A stretch of DNA of 20,834 bases, from assembly GCA_016839905.1 (NCBI GenBank), contig JAEOTJ010000186.1, forward strand, positions 1-20,834, in the 5' to 3' direction. The position numbers were made by a program, and so were the translations under genes. Each line of letters opens with the position of its first letter. The first letter of the stretch is position 1. This document shows positions 7,290 to 14,843 of this stretch, piece after piece. The notes beneath the pieces are model-generated. The model was not told where the DNA came from and did no database searches. It saw only the letters and a list, made by a program, of their open reading frames with translations. The DNA comes from Promethearchaeota archaeon. Its GTDB lineage: Archaea; Asgardarchaeota; Lokiarchaeia; Sigynarchaeales; SOKP01.

Positions 7290-7916
7290 ATGCCTTCCAA
7301 ATTTAGAGTGCGTCATATCTTTCGCCCTCTTGTAGATTTAATTGCTAAAGGATTAAGTAAAATTGGAATTCAAAATCCAAATGTAGCAACAATTATAATG
7401 CTTTCTTGTGCTATTATAAGTTCATTTTTATTAGTTTTTCTCCAAAATCTCATTTTATTTGCACTATTTGTGTTTTTAACAGGAATTTTTGATGGTGTAG
7501 ATGGAAGTTTAAGTAAAATTAATAATCTTTCAACTGAAAAGGGAGGATTTTTAGATTCTACGATGGATAGATTCTCAGAATTCATAATTATTTTAGGGAT
7601 AATAATATATAGTTGGAATCAAGTACTTTGGGATTTCATTGATATGAAACTAATTATTTTTATTGCCCTTTTAGCTACGCTTCTAATAAGTTATTCTAGA
7701 GCTCGAGCCGAGAATTTTTTTAAAGGGGATTTCGACATAGGATTAATGGCTAGGTCAGAAAGACTTTTTTATTTAGTTATTACTTCAATATTCGCTTTTT
7801 TCTATGGATTTTTTAATGAATTTCTATTTCTATATACTTGTCTAGTTATTGCCACAGTAATTTTTCGCTTTTTTAAATTTAAAAAACAAATAAAAGCCTA
7901 TGAAGCAGGTATTTAG
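7290..7916 (+). CDS. CDP-alcohol phosphatidyltransferase (archaetidylinositol-phosphate synthase-like)
   Basis: This polytopic membrane enzyme of 208 residues makes polar lipid headgroups by moving a CDP-linked lipid moiety to an alcohol. The family signature D-x2-D-G-x2-A-R-x8-G-x3-D-x3-D is found at D68, D71-G72, S75-K76, G85, D89 and D93. All four metal-binding Asp residues are in place, but the A-R pair is S-K. The N-terminus (V-R-H-I-F-R-P-L-V-D-L-I-A-K-G-L) resembles archaetidylinositol-phosphate synthases, so that is the favoured activity; archaetidylglycerol-phosphate synthase is an alternative. Several membrane segments follow. It starts one base after the gelsolin-like membrane protein gene and ends at a T-run. 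Confidence 0.85.
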   Translation: MPSKFRVRHIFRPLVDLIAKGLSKIGIQNPNVATIIMLSCAIISSFLLVFLQNLILFALFVFLTGIFDGVDGSLSKINNLSTEKGGFLDSTMDRFSEFIIILGIIIYSWNQVLWDFIDMKLIIFIALLATLLISYSRARAENFFKGDFDIGLMARSERLFYLVITSIFAFFYGFFNEFLFLYTCLVIATVIFRFFKFKKQIKAYEAGI

Positions 7917-7926
7917 TTTTTTTTTT
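7917..7926 (+). terminator. T10 transcript terminator
   Basis: Ten Ts follow directly after the stop of the phosphatidyltransferase gene, in the short gap before the convergent riboflavin kinase gene. This is the usual form of an archaeal intrinsic terminator. Confidence 0.6.
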
Positions 7927-7959
7927 AAAAGAGAATTAAAATCTTAGCCTTATAAAAAT

Positions 7960-8661
7960 TTATTTGATTAATTCTATTACTAATTTATTGCCATCCTGTA
8001 AATTAAAATAATCCCTTAAGTAAGGTTTTGCTAAAATTTCAATAATATTCTTTTTATGGTGAGTTCTTTTAATATCTAAGATTACGGCTTTTCTCTTTTT
8101 TTCTGTATTATCCACTCGGTATATTAAACAGTCATAACAAGATACAGGTCCAAATTGCCTATTTTGATCCTCAAAACCTTTAATAATAACTGGTTTAAGG
8201 CTTTTTAACTTTTCTCTTAATAATGTAATATTTGTATCATTAAGCTCTAAATTTAAAGTCCCTTTATATGGTTCAAAACCTAATTCTTCTTTAAATTGAG
8301 TATAGTATCCCTTAAGAGCAACATAATATCCTCCCTCTTTTATTCCACTCTGAACTATACCTAATATAACTATGTTTTCAAGAATTTCTTTCATATTTTT
8401 GTACATTAAAAGCATTACATTAGCCCCTTCTTTAGTTATCACTATTTTTTGAGACTTTCCCTCAATTTTTCTTTTTATCCAACCTAATTCTTCTAAATCA
8501 TTAATCCTTCTTGAAGCGGTCTGTTGGCTTAGATTGAGATATTTCCCAAATTCTACACTACTAATATTGATAGTCTGTTTGTGCTTTATATGTTTACAAA
8601 GATTATACAGGGCAAACCAATTTGAATAGTTTTCCGGGGAGATCTCTTTTTTTTCATCCAT
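7960..8661 (-). CDS. ribK: CTP-dependent riboflavin kinase with N-terminal winged helix
   Basis: This enzyme makes FMN from riboflavin using CTP, as archaeal RibK does. Residues about 10-95 are a winged helix (F-G-K-Y-L-N-L-S-Q-Q-T-A-S-R-R-I-N-D-L-E-E-L-G-W-I), a common fusion in archaeal RibK. Residues about 98-233 are the kinase domain. Markers are G101-I-V-Q-S-G, E109-G-G-Y-Y-V, Y119-Y-T-Q-F, L127-G-F-E-P-Y and G134-T-L-N-L. The T-x-N pair that contacts metal and nucleotide is present. It is the last gene of a four-gene run and lies nine bases after the FAD synthase gene, giving a riboflavin to FMN to FAD route. The HTH may sense flavin or its own promoter, but this is inferred. Confidence 0.93.
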   Translation of the reverse strand: MDEKKEISPENYSNWFALYNLCKHIKHKQTINISSVEFGKYLNLSQQTASRRINDLEELGWIKRKIEGKSQKIVITKEGANVMLLMYKNMKEILENIVILGIVQSGIKEGGYYVALKGYYTQFKEELGFEPYKGTLNLELNDTNITLLREKLKSLKPVIIKGFEDQNRQFGPVSCYDCLIYRVDNTEKKRKAVILDIKRTHHKKNIIEILAKPYLRDYFNLQDGNKLVIELIK

Positions 8662-8670
8662 AATAGAAAA

Positions 8671-9126
8671 TTATGCTTTATTTTGTTTAAATCTTTCAAT
8701 AATTTTTTCTTTAATTAAACTAGAGCTAGGTAATTCATATTTATCGTAATATATGTTCAATCTTTTTACAATTATGTGATCTAATCCTTTTTCTTTTAAT
8801 TTGTTTTTTAAAATGTCAATATCATATTTTTGGTCAGGTCCTAAAAGAATTATATCGGGATTTATATCAGCAACAATTTGTATGGTATCATTATCTTTTC
8901 TTCCTATCATTGCCTCTTTTACATTCTTTATGCTTTTAATAACCTCAAGCCTTTGTTCCTCCAGGACAATAGGAGCCACTCCTTTAAATCTTTCCCGATT
9001 TTTATCTGTAGCGACAATTACATGAACTTCTCCTAGTTTTGCTGCTTCATTTATTAAAAAAATATGTCCTGGATGTAATAGGTCAAAAGTACCTGCGACT
9101 AAGACTTTTTTTGTTATTTTCTTCAT
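8671..9126 (-). CDS. ribL: FAD synthase, archaeal RibL type
   Basis: This 151-residue cytidylyltransferase-fold protein adenylates FMN to FAD. G12-T-F-D-L-L-H-P-G-H carries the HxGH nucleotide site, E56-E-Q-R-L-E-V-I and G75-R-K-D match the family, and S134-S-S-L-I-K matches the late Ser/Thr motif. Glycerol-3-phosphate cytidylyltransferases are close relatives, but adjacency to riboflavin kinase (nine bases) strongly favours RibL. It follows SepRS by 16 bases. The protein has no Cys at all, although characterised methanogen RibL proteins are recalled as having conserved C-terminal Cys residues linked to activity. Confidence 0.9.
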   Translation of the reverse strand: MKKITKKVLVAGTFDLLHPGHIFLINEAAKLGEVHVIVATDKNRERFKGVAPIVLEEQRLEVIKSIKNVKEAMIGRKDNDTIQIVADINPDIILLGPDQKYDIDILKNKLKEKGLDHIIVKRLNIYYDKYELPSSSLIKEKIIERFKQNKA

Positions 9127-9142
9127 CTCTCAATTATTGGTT

Positions 9143-10702
9143 TTATTCTACTACATGGAAAGAGAGTCCCAAAAAGACAGGCCCTCTTATATCAAATTTT
9201 TTTTGTTTAGCATGAATGAATTCTAAAAAGATATCATCAAGTTCTAGATTAACCTCTGAAGCCCTATAGCACATTTTCACTCTGTATTCATGCTCGTTTT
9301 TATTCTGCTCTAATAATACTTCAATATTGTAGGCCATCTCAGATGCAATACCTTCAATATAAGTCTTTCCGGTGTAAATACCTCCTTCAATATCCTTATC
9401 TTGAGAAATACCAATGATGTTTCCTTCATGAACCCATACTTTATTTAGGGCAGCAGGACCGAGAAGCTTTACTCCCTCGTCTCTTTCCCAAATATAGACC
9501 TCGATTTCTTTACCTTTAATCACACCTTCCCAAACTTTAACCTCTAAAGGCGCTGATTTATCTTTATCTCTAATTGAAGCTTCTACAATAGCTTCTTTAA
9601 TTTTTATTCCGCTTTCTGTTATAGGTTGCTTTTTATATTTAAGCCCTTTTGAAATTTCCTCATTAGAAAATGAAATATCTTCATAGAAATATGGATAAAC
9701 TAGTTTTCTAATATCTTCAATTTCAGTTCTAATCATACAAATCCTCTCTACTCCAAATCCAATATTAAAGACTGGATGCTCTATATTATATTGAGCTAAA
9801 CTAACGGGGCTATAGAAACCTCCATCGCCAATCTCAATCCATTGTTTACTTTTAGGATGCTCCACATATATTTCGAACTCTGTTTGGGGAGCGTAATATT
9901 TGGAGGTTGCTTTTTTTATTTCCATCTTATTGTTTTCAAATCCTAATTGTTTACATATATCAGTGGCAATCTTCTGACAGTCTTCCAAAGATATTTCTGG
10001 TGTCATTATTACTAACGAAAGAGTATTTGAATCATAGAGATGGGTAGCATCAATTTTTTGTTCCCTCCTAAACTTAGGGCATATTGCAAAATACTGAAGT
10101 GGCATCTTCTTTTTTTTAGCTAGCTCACCTAACACTTTAAACCATAACGCAGTGGTGTGACTTCTTAATGTTGTTTTAGTGGGAATGGGTTTTAACTTTT
10201 TCAACTCCGGAAATATCTTGTCTATAATTTCAGTAGCAGTACTTTCTTCTACTTCTAGCTTTTCTATAAATTTTTCAATTAAATCGTCAGCCTCAATTTC
10301 CCCTTTTTTATAATCTCTAAAGATCTCCTTTAACACATCCACTTTATCAAAATTAGGTATGATATTATTAATCTTATTTATTTTCTCATTTGAAATTCCA
10401 ATATCGGGTCGAGGCAATCCAGCTACATAAAACAACCTATCGAGAATTAACGCTGCTTCAGGCCCATATTGTTTATAGATCTCCTCCTCTTCGACAAATA
10501 TGGGAAGGATCAATTCTTCAAATCCCAAACCAATCATCTTCTTTCTCGCCTCTGTTATAAAATCGAAAACAGGATGGGATTTGCCTCCTTTTTGGAGTTC
10601 AAAATAACTGCCTTTTAATTTTAATAAACTCTTGGTTTCAAGCCATGCTTTTTCATAGCTGGATTTAGCGTTTCTTTTAATCTGTTCAGTATCAAAAGGC
10701 AT
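9143..10702 (-). CDS. sepS: O-phosphoseryl-tRNA(Cys) synthetase (SepRS)
   Basis: SepRS loads phosphoserine on tRNA(Cys); SepCysS then converts it to Cys-tRNA(Cys), a route limited to some archaea. The 519-residue length fits. Class II motifs are visible: motif 1 near 61-83 (G-F-E-E-L-I-L-P ... G-P-E-A), motif 2 at about 207-230 (I-C-P-K-F-R-R-E-Q ... H-L-Y-D), and motif 3 at 312-323 (F-N-I-G-F-G-V-E-R). The segment L179-R-S-H-T-T-A-L-W-F corresponds to the phosphoserine-binding region, and A265-T-S-K-Y-Y-A-P-Q-T-E-F-E plus I291-G-D-G-G-F-Y-S-P-V are SepRS hallmarks. A C-terminal anticodon-binding part extends to the end. No SepCysS or CysRS is in the window. It sits between translin (13 bases) and RibL (16 bases). 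Confidence 0.93.
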   Translation of the reverse strand: MPFDTEQIKRNAKSSYEKAWLETKSLLKLKGSYFELQKGGKSHPVFDFITEARKKMIGLGFEELILPIFVEEEEIYKQYGPEAALILDRLFYVAGLPRPDIGISNEKINKINNIIPNFDKVDVLKEIFRDYKKGEIEADDLIEKFIEKLEVEESTATEIIDKIFPELKKLKPIPTKTTLRSHTTALWFKVLGELAKKKKMPLQYFAICPKFRREQKIDATHLYDSNTLSLVIMTPEISLEDCQKIATDICKQLGFENNKMEIKKATSKYYAPQTEFEIYVEHPKSKQWIEIGDGGFYSPVSLAQYNIEHPVFNIGFGVERICMIRTEIEDIRKLVYPYFYEDISFSNEEISKGLKYKKQPITESGIKIKEAIVEASIRDKDKSAPLEVKVWEGVIKGKEIEVYIWERDEGVKLLGPAALNKVWVHEGNIIGISQDKDIEGGIYTGKTYIEGIASEMAYNIEVLLEQNKNEHEYRVKMCYRASEVNLELDDIFLEFIHAKQKKFDIRGPVFLGLSFHVVE

Positions 10703-10715
10703 CGTATGTAATTCT

Positions 10716-11327
10716 CTATTTCTTTTCTAAATTTTTATTTAATTTATTAATTTGGAGTGAAAGGGATAAATCGCCTCGAGTTCTTTCAATGATTCCCCGG
10801 GCGACGTCTGTTTTTCTTCTCAAATCCTGCGTGATACTCTTTGGATAATCCAATGAAAATATTATATCGTAGAGATTTTCCATCTTTTCTAATATATTAT
10901 TTAAATTCTTAATTTTTTCTCGTCTTAATTGATCTAACACATACCTACGTAGTTCCCCTACGACATCTGCTAATCCTAATAAATAATTTACATCATTTAC
11001 TTGATATTCTTCTGGGCTTTTTATTTCTTGGTCCTTGATTATTGCATATAAACTAACTGCCTCAATGTATTCTTGTTCGGGTGTTTTTAAATACTTACTA
11101 AACATAATAGGATTTGATTTAACAAGCTCTAACAATTCTGAATGATTCTTTTTTACTTCCACTATTTTGTCTTGATATTGCCCATCATCTTCTCGATGGA
11201 TAGCCTTGATTGCAACACTACAATTCCTAACCATTTGACGGGAAATAGTTATTATATTTTCTCTGTCTTTATCTATTTTATCCAATCTCTTTTTAATATC
11301 CGAAAGACTATTATTTGAAATGTTCAT
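10716..11327 (-). CDS. Translin/TRAX-family RNase
   Basis: This all-helical protein of 203 residues has the length and sequence of archaeal translin/TRAX proteins, which form an octameric single-stranded RNA nuclease related to eukaryotic C3PO. The acidic catalytic set is intact in spacing: E86 and E89 (Q-E-Y-I-E-A) and D121 and E125 (D-V-V-G-E-L-R-R), matching the ExxE and DxxxE residues of active TRAX. N111-D-V-N-Y-L-L-G-L-A-D and L169-R-R-K-T-D-V-A-R-G-I-I-E-R-T-R-G-D-L are strong family signatures. It is the first gene of the run translin-sepS-ribL-ribK and is divergent from ThrRS across 58 bases. It may act in tRNA or mRNA trimming. Confidence 0.92.
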   Translation of the reverse strand: MNISNNSLSDIKKRLDKIDKDRENIITISRQMVRNCSVAIKAIHREDDGQYQDKIVEVKKNHSELLELVKSNPIMFSKYLKTPEQEYIEAVSLYAIIKDQEIKSPEEYQVNDVNYLLGLADVVGELRRYVLDQLRREKIKNLNNILEKMENLYDIIFSLDYPKSITQDLRRKTDVARGIIERTRGDLSLSLQINKLNKNLEKK

Positions 11328-11340
11328 TCTATTAGTAATA

Positions 11341-11376
11341 ATAAAGGATTTTATTAGAATTTTATTATAAAGGATT
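11341..11376. repeat. 10-bp direct repeat in the translin/ThrRS divergent region
   Basis: ATAAAGGATT occurs at 11341-11350 and 11367-11376, a 26-base period. The second copy overlaps the purine-rich region that may serve as ThrRS ribosome site. The spacer is only 58 bases between the two start codons, so promoters and any operators must overlap. The repeat could be regulatory or chance. Confidence 0.5.
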
Positions 11377-11385
11377 GGAAAAAAA

Positions 11386-13458
11386 ATGAAGATACTACTA
11401 ATTCACAGCGATGGAGTAGAGGTTACAAAAAACAAAGAAGCGACAAGTAACCCTCAAGAATTTGCAGAGGATCTTATTAAAATGGATGGATTAGTCCTCG
11501 TAGCATTTATATCCGTTGAGGATCAGGATAGTTATGATACCGATATTATATCAAAGCAAGCTGCTGAGGTAATTGAAGAGGCAATTTTGTTAATTACAGG
11601 ATTTCCAGAAAGAATAAGGCAAAAAAATGAGGAGATAAGAGAGCATAATAGAAAAGTTGAGACAGGAAAAAAAAAAGGGAAACAAAGAAAATTCGCTGAG
11701 CTCATCAAAGACAGGGATATGTATCATGTAGATAAAGTTTTGGTTTATCCTTGGGCTCATTTAAGCAAGTTTTTAAGTAATGATTCAAATGCTATGGAAG
11801 TATGCCCCAAAATTGCACAAAATCTAGAAGAGAGAGGTATAGAAGCTAAATTCTCACCCTTTGGTTGGTATAAATCTTTTAAAATAGATTGTATTGGACA
11901 TGAGGTTGCAGAAATGTTTCGAGATGTCAAATTATATATACAACCAGAAGAACACTTAGCAACAGCAGTCTTTAAAGTAATAACTCCAGAAGGAAAGGAA
12001 ATTGATATAGAAAAGGATGCAGACGGAAACATTATTCCAATAAAAGAAGTTGATGAAAATTTTAACCTATTTTTAAAGTCAGAACTCGGATCTAGAAGAG
12101 TAGATGCGGGAGTTGAACCTGCTCATATTAAGGTTATGAAAGAATTTGAACTTGTTGATTTTGAACCAAATACGGATGCTGGAAATCTAAGATGGTATAC
12201 GAAGGGCGTTATCATGAAGAACCTAATTAAAAATTATTTAGATGAGAAATTAATTGATTTTGGTGCTATATTAGTTGATACTCCAGTGATGTATACCGTT
12301 AAAAATAAAAAGCTAACTGCTCAGACTGCTCGATTTCCTGCAAGGACATATTGGGTTGAATCTGGAAGAAATCGATTTTTGCTGAGATTTGCTGGAGATT
12401 TTTTACAATTTGATATGTTTAGCGGTATGAATTTAAAGCCGCAATATTTCCCTTTACGTCTATACGAATATGAGCAGTATGATTTTAGGAGAGAACAAGA
12501 AGGAGAATTAACAGGATTACGTCGGTTAAGGGGATTTGTTATGCCTGATTTTCATACTTTATGTAAAGATTTAGAATCATCTATTGTAGAGTTTAAAAAG
12601 CAATATGACTTGGACGTTCAAATTGCTGAAGATTTAGGCATCAAAGACAACATAATTTTTCGCACAACTAAAGTTTTTTATGAACAAAATCAACATTGGA
12701 TAAAAGAATTAGTAAAAAGAGAAAATAAATCAGCTTTACTAGAACTTTGGAAAGAAAGATATTACTATTATGCATGCAAATTTGAACGAGGGGTCCTATC
12801 AGCTCAAGATAAAAGCGGTACTCTTGCGACTATTCAAATTGATGTAGAAAGCACTCTAGAATATTTAGAGGATAAAGACGGTAAAAAAAGACAGAAGTAT
12901 AATATAAAATTCGAAGATGTAGATGGGAAGTTAAAACATCCTATTATCCTTCATAACTCACCATCAGGAGGATTAGAGAGAATTTTATGGGGATTAATTG
13001 AAACTGCCATTAGAGATAAGGAAGAAATTGTTCCGGGTTTCAAACCATGGTTAGCTCCTATTCAAGTTCGTTTAGTTACCCTAAGCAGTAATCAGGTTGA
13101 ATATGCAGAGAAAATTTTAGAAGAAATTAACAAGAAAGGGTATAGAGCTGACTTTGATGATAGAGAAGAGAAAATTGGTAAAAAAATCCGACAAGCTGAG
13201 GTTGAGTGGATACCATATACTATAGTAATTGGAAAAAGAGAACAAGAAAGTGGAACAATCTCGGTACGTAAGAGGTTAATTGGTCAAAAATTCGCTATTA
13301 ATCCTAAAAACCAGCAGAGAGTGACTTTTGAACTTCATAATGATGTTCAGTTAAGTGACTTATTTAAAATGCTTGATAAGGATTCAGAAGGATTTCCTAA
13401 ATATAAACTTCCAATTCCGTTTAGAAGATTTTCAACTAAGGTTTATTTCAGAAAATAA
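11386..13458 (+). CDS. thrS: Threonyl-tRNA synthetase, archaeal type
   Basis: The 690-residue enzyme charges tRNA(Thr). The N-terminus (M-K-I-L-L-I-H-S-D) begins the archaeal editing domain related to D-aminoacyl-tRNA deacylase, with Y121-P-W-A-H-L-S and P158-F-G-W-Y-K as family motifs. A Lys/Glu-rich insertion at about 72-112 separates these halves. The catalytic core is at about 245-570, including F356-P-L-R-L-Y-E-Y, R369-E-Q-E-G-E-L-T-G-L-R-R-L-R-G and H523-N-S-P-S-G-G-L-E-R. The anticodon domain follows from about 575 (I-Q-V-R-L-V-T-L). H390 and H523 match zinc ligands, but the third position, Cys in bacterial ThrRS, appears to be D338. The HAD gene follows closely. Confidence 0.95.
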   Translation: MKILLIHSDGVEVTKNKEATSNPQEFAEDLIKMDGLVLVAFISVEDQDSYDTDIISKQAAEVIEEAILLITGFPERIRQKNEEIREHNRKVETGKKKGKQRKFAELIKDRDMYHVDKVLVYPWAHLSKFLSNDSNAMEVCPKIAQNLEERGIEAKFSPFGWYKSFKIDCIGHEVAEMFRDVKLYIQPEEHLATAVFKVITPEGKEIDIEKDADGNIIPIKEVDENFNLFLKSELGSRRVDAGVEPAHIKVMKEFELVDFEPNTDAGNLRWYTKGVIMKNLIKNYLDEKLIDFGAILVDTPVMYTVKNKKLTAQTARFPARTYWVESGRNRFLLRFAGDFLQFDMFSGMNLKPQYFPLRLYEYEQYDFRREQEGELTGLRRLRGFVMPDFHTLCKDLESSIVEFKKQYDLDVQIAEDLGIKDNIIFRTTKVFYEQNQHWIKELVKRENKSALLELWKERYYYYACKFERGVLSAQDKSGTLATIQIDVESTLEYLEDKDGKKRQKYNIKFEDVDGKLKHPIILHNSPSGGLERILWGLIETAIRDKEEIVPGFKPWLAPIQVRLVTLSSNQVEYAEKILEEINKKGYRADFDDREEKIGKKIRQAEVEWIPYTIVIGKREQESGTISVRKRLIGQKFAINPKNQQRVTFELHNDVQLSDLFKMLDKDSEGFPKYKLPIPFRRFSTKVYFRK

Positions 13459-13475
13459 TTAAATTGTTGATGTTA

Positions 13476-14099
13476 ATGGAAATTAAAGTAATAATTTTTG
13501 ATCTTGGAGGAGTTATCATAGAATATGATTTCTCAAGATTTCTTAAGGAATTGTTTGAACCTAACCCATTTGATAAACCTGATTCTAATTTAATTCTCGA
13601 ATTTTGGCAACAATCTGATGTATATCATCAAGGTAAAATCTCAGATGAGGAATTTTTTCATCAAGTCTGTGATTTAATAAAAACATGCGATTTGAATCAA
13701 AAAGAATTTTTTAGTTCTTTTAACTCCGTGATTTCTAAGTTTAATGAAAATATTATTAAATTAATAAAAGAAATAAAATATAATAAAAAATACAAAATAT
13801 TACTTCTTTCAAACATAAACCGGAGTCATTGGGATTGCCTATTAGATAAAAAATGGAATTTTATCCAATATTTCGATGAGATAATTCTTTCTCATGAGAT
13901 ACATCTAACTAAACCTGACCCAAAAATTTTTCAACATGCTATTGAAAAAGCTGGATGTAACCCTGAAGAAATTTTATATATTGATGACAGCATAAAAAAT
14001 ATTCAAGTTGCGCAAGAACTTTCATTAAACTCCATACTATATGATAATTATGAAGATTTAATCTGGGAATTTAGAAATCTGAGGATTCTATTGCATTAA
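13476..14099 (+). CDS. HAD-superfamily hydrolase (YihX/epoxide-hydrolase-N-like)
   Basis: The phosphatase-like HAD protein has all four motifs: motif I I-I-F-D9-L-G-G-V, motif II L-L-L-S-N-I-N, motif III the Lys in L-T-K-P-D-P-K-I-F, and motif IV Y-I-D-D-S-I-K-N. The second motif-I residue is Gly rather than Asp, as in YihX-like members, which are often sugar-phosphate phosphatases. ATG 13476 gives the usual short N-terminus; ATG 13470 and TTGs at 13464 and 13467 are possible earlier starts. It begins within 20 bases of the ThrRS stop, so the two are probably co-transcribed. It converges with the GTPase gene. The substrate is unknown. Confidence 0.85.
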   Translation: MEIKVIIFDLGGVIIEYDFSRFLKELFEPNPFDKPDSNLILEFWQQSDVYHQGKISDEEFFHQVCDLIKTCDLNQKEFFSSFNSVISKFNENIIKLIKEIKYNKKYKILLLSNINRSHWDCLLDKKWNFIQYFDEIILSHEIHLTKPDPKIFQHAIEKAGCNPEEILYIDDSIKNIQVAQELSLNSILYDNYEDLIWEFRNLRILLH

Positions 14100-14122
14100 A
14101 AATCATTATTAATTATAAAAAA

Positions 14123-14650
14123 TTAAGATGAAGGTGTATGCTCCAAACATGCCCGAGCAATTTTATCGAATGCCACCTCAACATTCTCTCCCGTTTTTGC
14201 AGAAGTTTCCATATATTCGCAATTTAACCGTTGAGCAAGATCCTCTGCCTCTGACCTTTCTATTACCCTCTCTAAATCAACTTTATTTCCAATTAATACC
14301 ATCGGAATATTTTTTTTTACAGTTTTCTTTATCGAACTTACCCATCCAGGGATCTTTAACAAGGTCTGCGGGGAGGTCACATCATAAACGCCTAATGCTG
14401 CGTTTGATCCCTTAAAGTAAATTGTACGAAGTTTATGAAATTGTGCTTGTCCTCCGATGTCCCACAAAAGAAGCCTAACTTTTTTATCATCTATTTCTAT
14501 ATCTTTAATGAGGAAATTGCTTCCTATGGTCTTCTTAAGGTCATCCTTGAAATACTCAGAGACGAAACGTTGTAGCAAGGATGTTTTACCAACACCTCCA
14601 GGTCCAAATAAGGTAATTTTAAATTTAAAGCCAGTAGAGTTATCCGACAT
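14123..14650 (-). CDS. Ras/Rab/Arf-like small GTPase
   Basis: The 175-residue GTPase has the complete G-box set. G1 is G16-P-G-G-V-G-K-T-S. G2 is T41 in K-K-T-I-G-S-N-F. G3 is W63-D-I-G-G-Q. G4 is N122-K-V-D. G5 is E148-T-S-A-K. The core is Rab/Ras-like, while W-D-x-G-G-Q resembles Arf, Rag or SR-beta proteins; the catalytic Gln68 is kept. There is no C-terminal Cys cluster or CaaX for lipid attachment and no N-terminal myristoylation glycine, so the protein is probably cytosolic or recruited by a partner. Expanded small GTPase families are typical of Asgard archaea. AGGAA lies just before ATG 14650. Longin-like proteins elsewhere in the window are candidate partners, by inference only. Confidence 0.93.
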   Translation of the reverse strand: MSDNSTGFKFKITLFGPGGVGKTSLLQRFVSEYFKDDLKKTIGSNFLIKDIEIDDKKVRLLLWDIGGQAQFHKLRTIYFKGSNAALGVYDVTSPQTLLKIPGWVSSIKKTVKKNIPMVLIGNKVDLERVIERSEAEDLAQRLNCEYMETSAKTGENVEVAFDKIARACLEHTPSS

Positions 14651-14843
14651 TTCCTAATAACCTATTTAATTTATACTATTAAAGATTTATTTATTATTTT
14701 TTAATTAAACTTAATACATTATATAATTAGATATTAAATTTATTAATTTATTCTAATTAATAATAGTTTAAAAATTTGAGAAGATTAATATTTTAAAAAG
14801 ATTAAATGTCTTTAAAGAAATCTTTCCACAATGTTTTTACCTT

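Noticed and set aside
11757..12032. Minus-strand frame inside ThrRS
   Set aside because: It is antisense to the conserved editing domain and has no motif support.
14128..14657. Plus-strand frames opposite the small GTPase
   Set aside because: The minus-strand GTPase has complete G-boxes; the plus-strand frames have no recognisable domain or ribosome site.
14651..14843. Possible small RNA or tRNA in the gap before the DUF1624 gene
   Set aside because: The sequence is very AT-rich with no cloverleaf, T-loop motif or stable hairpin that I can see.
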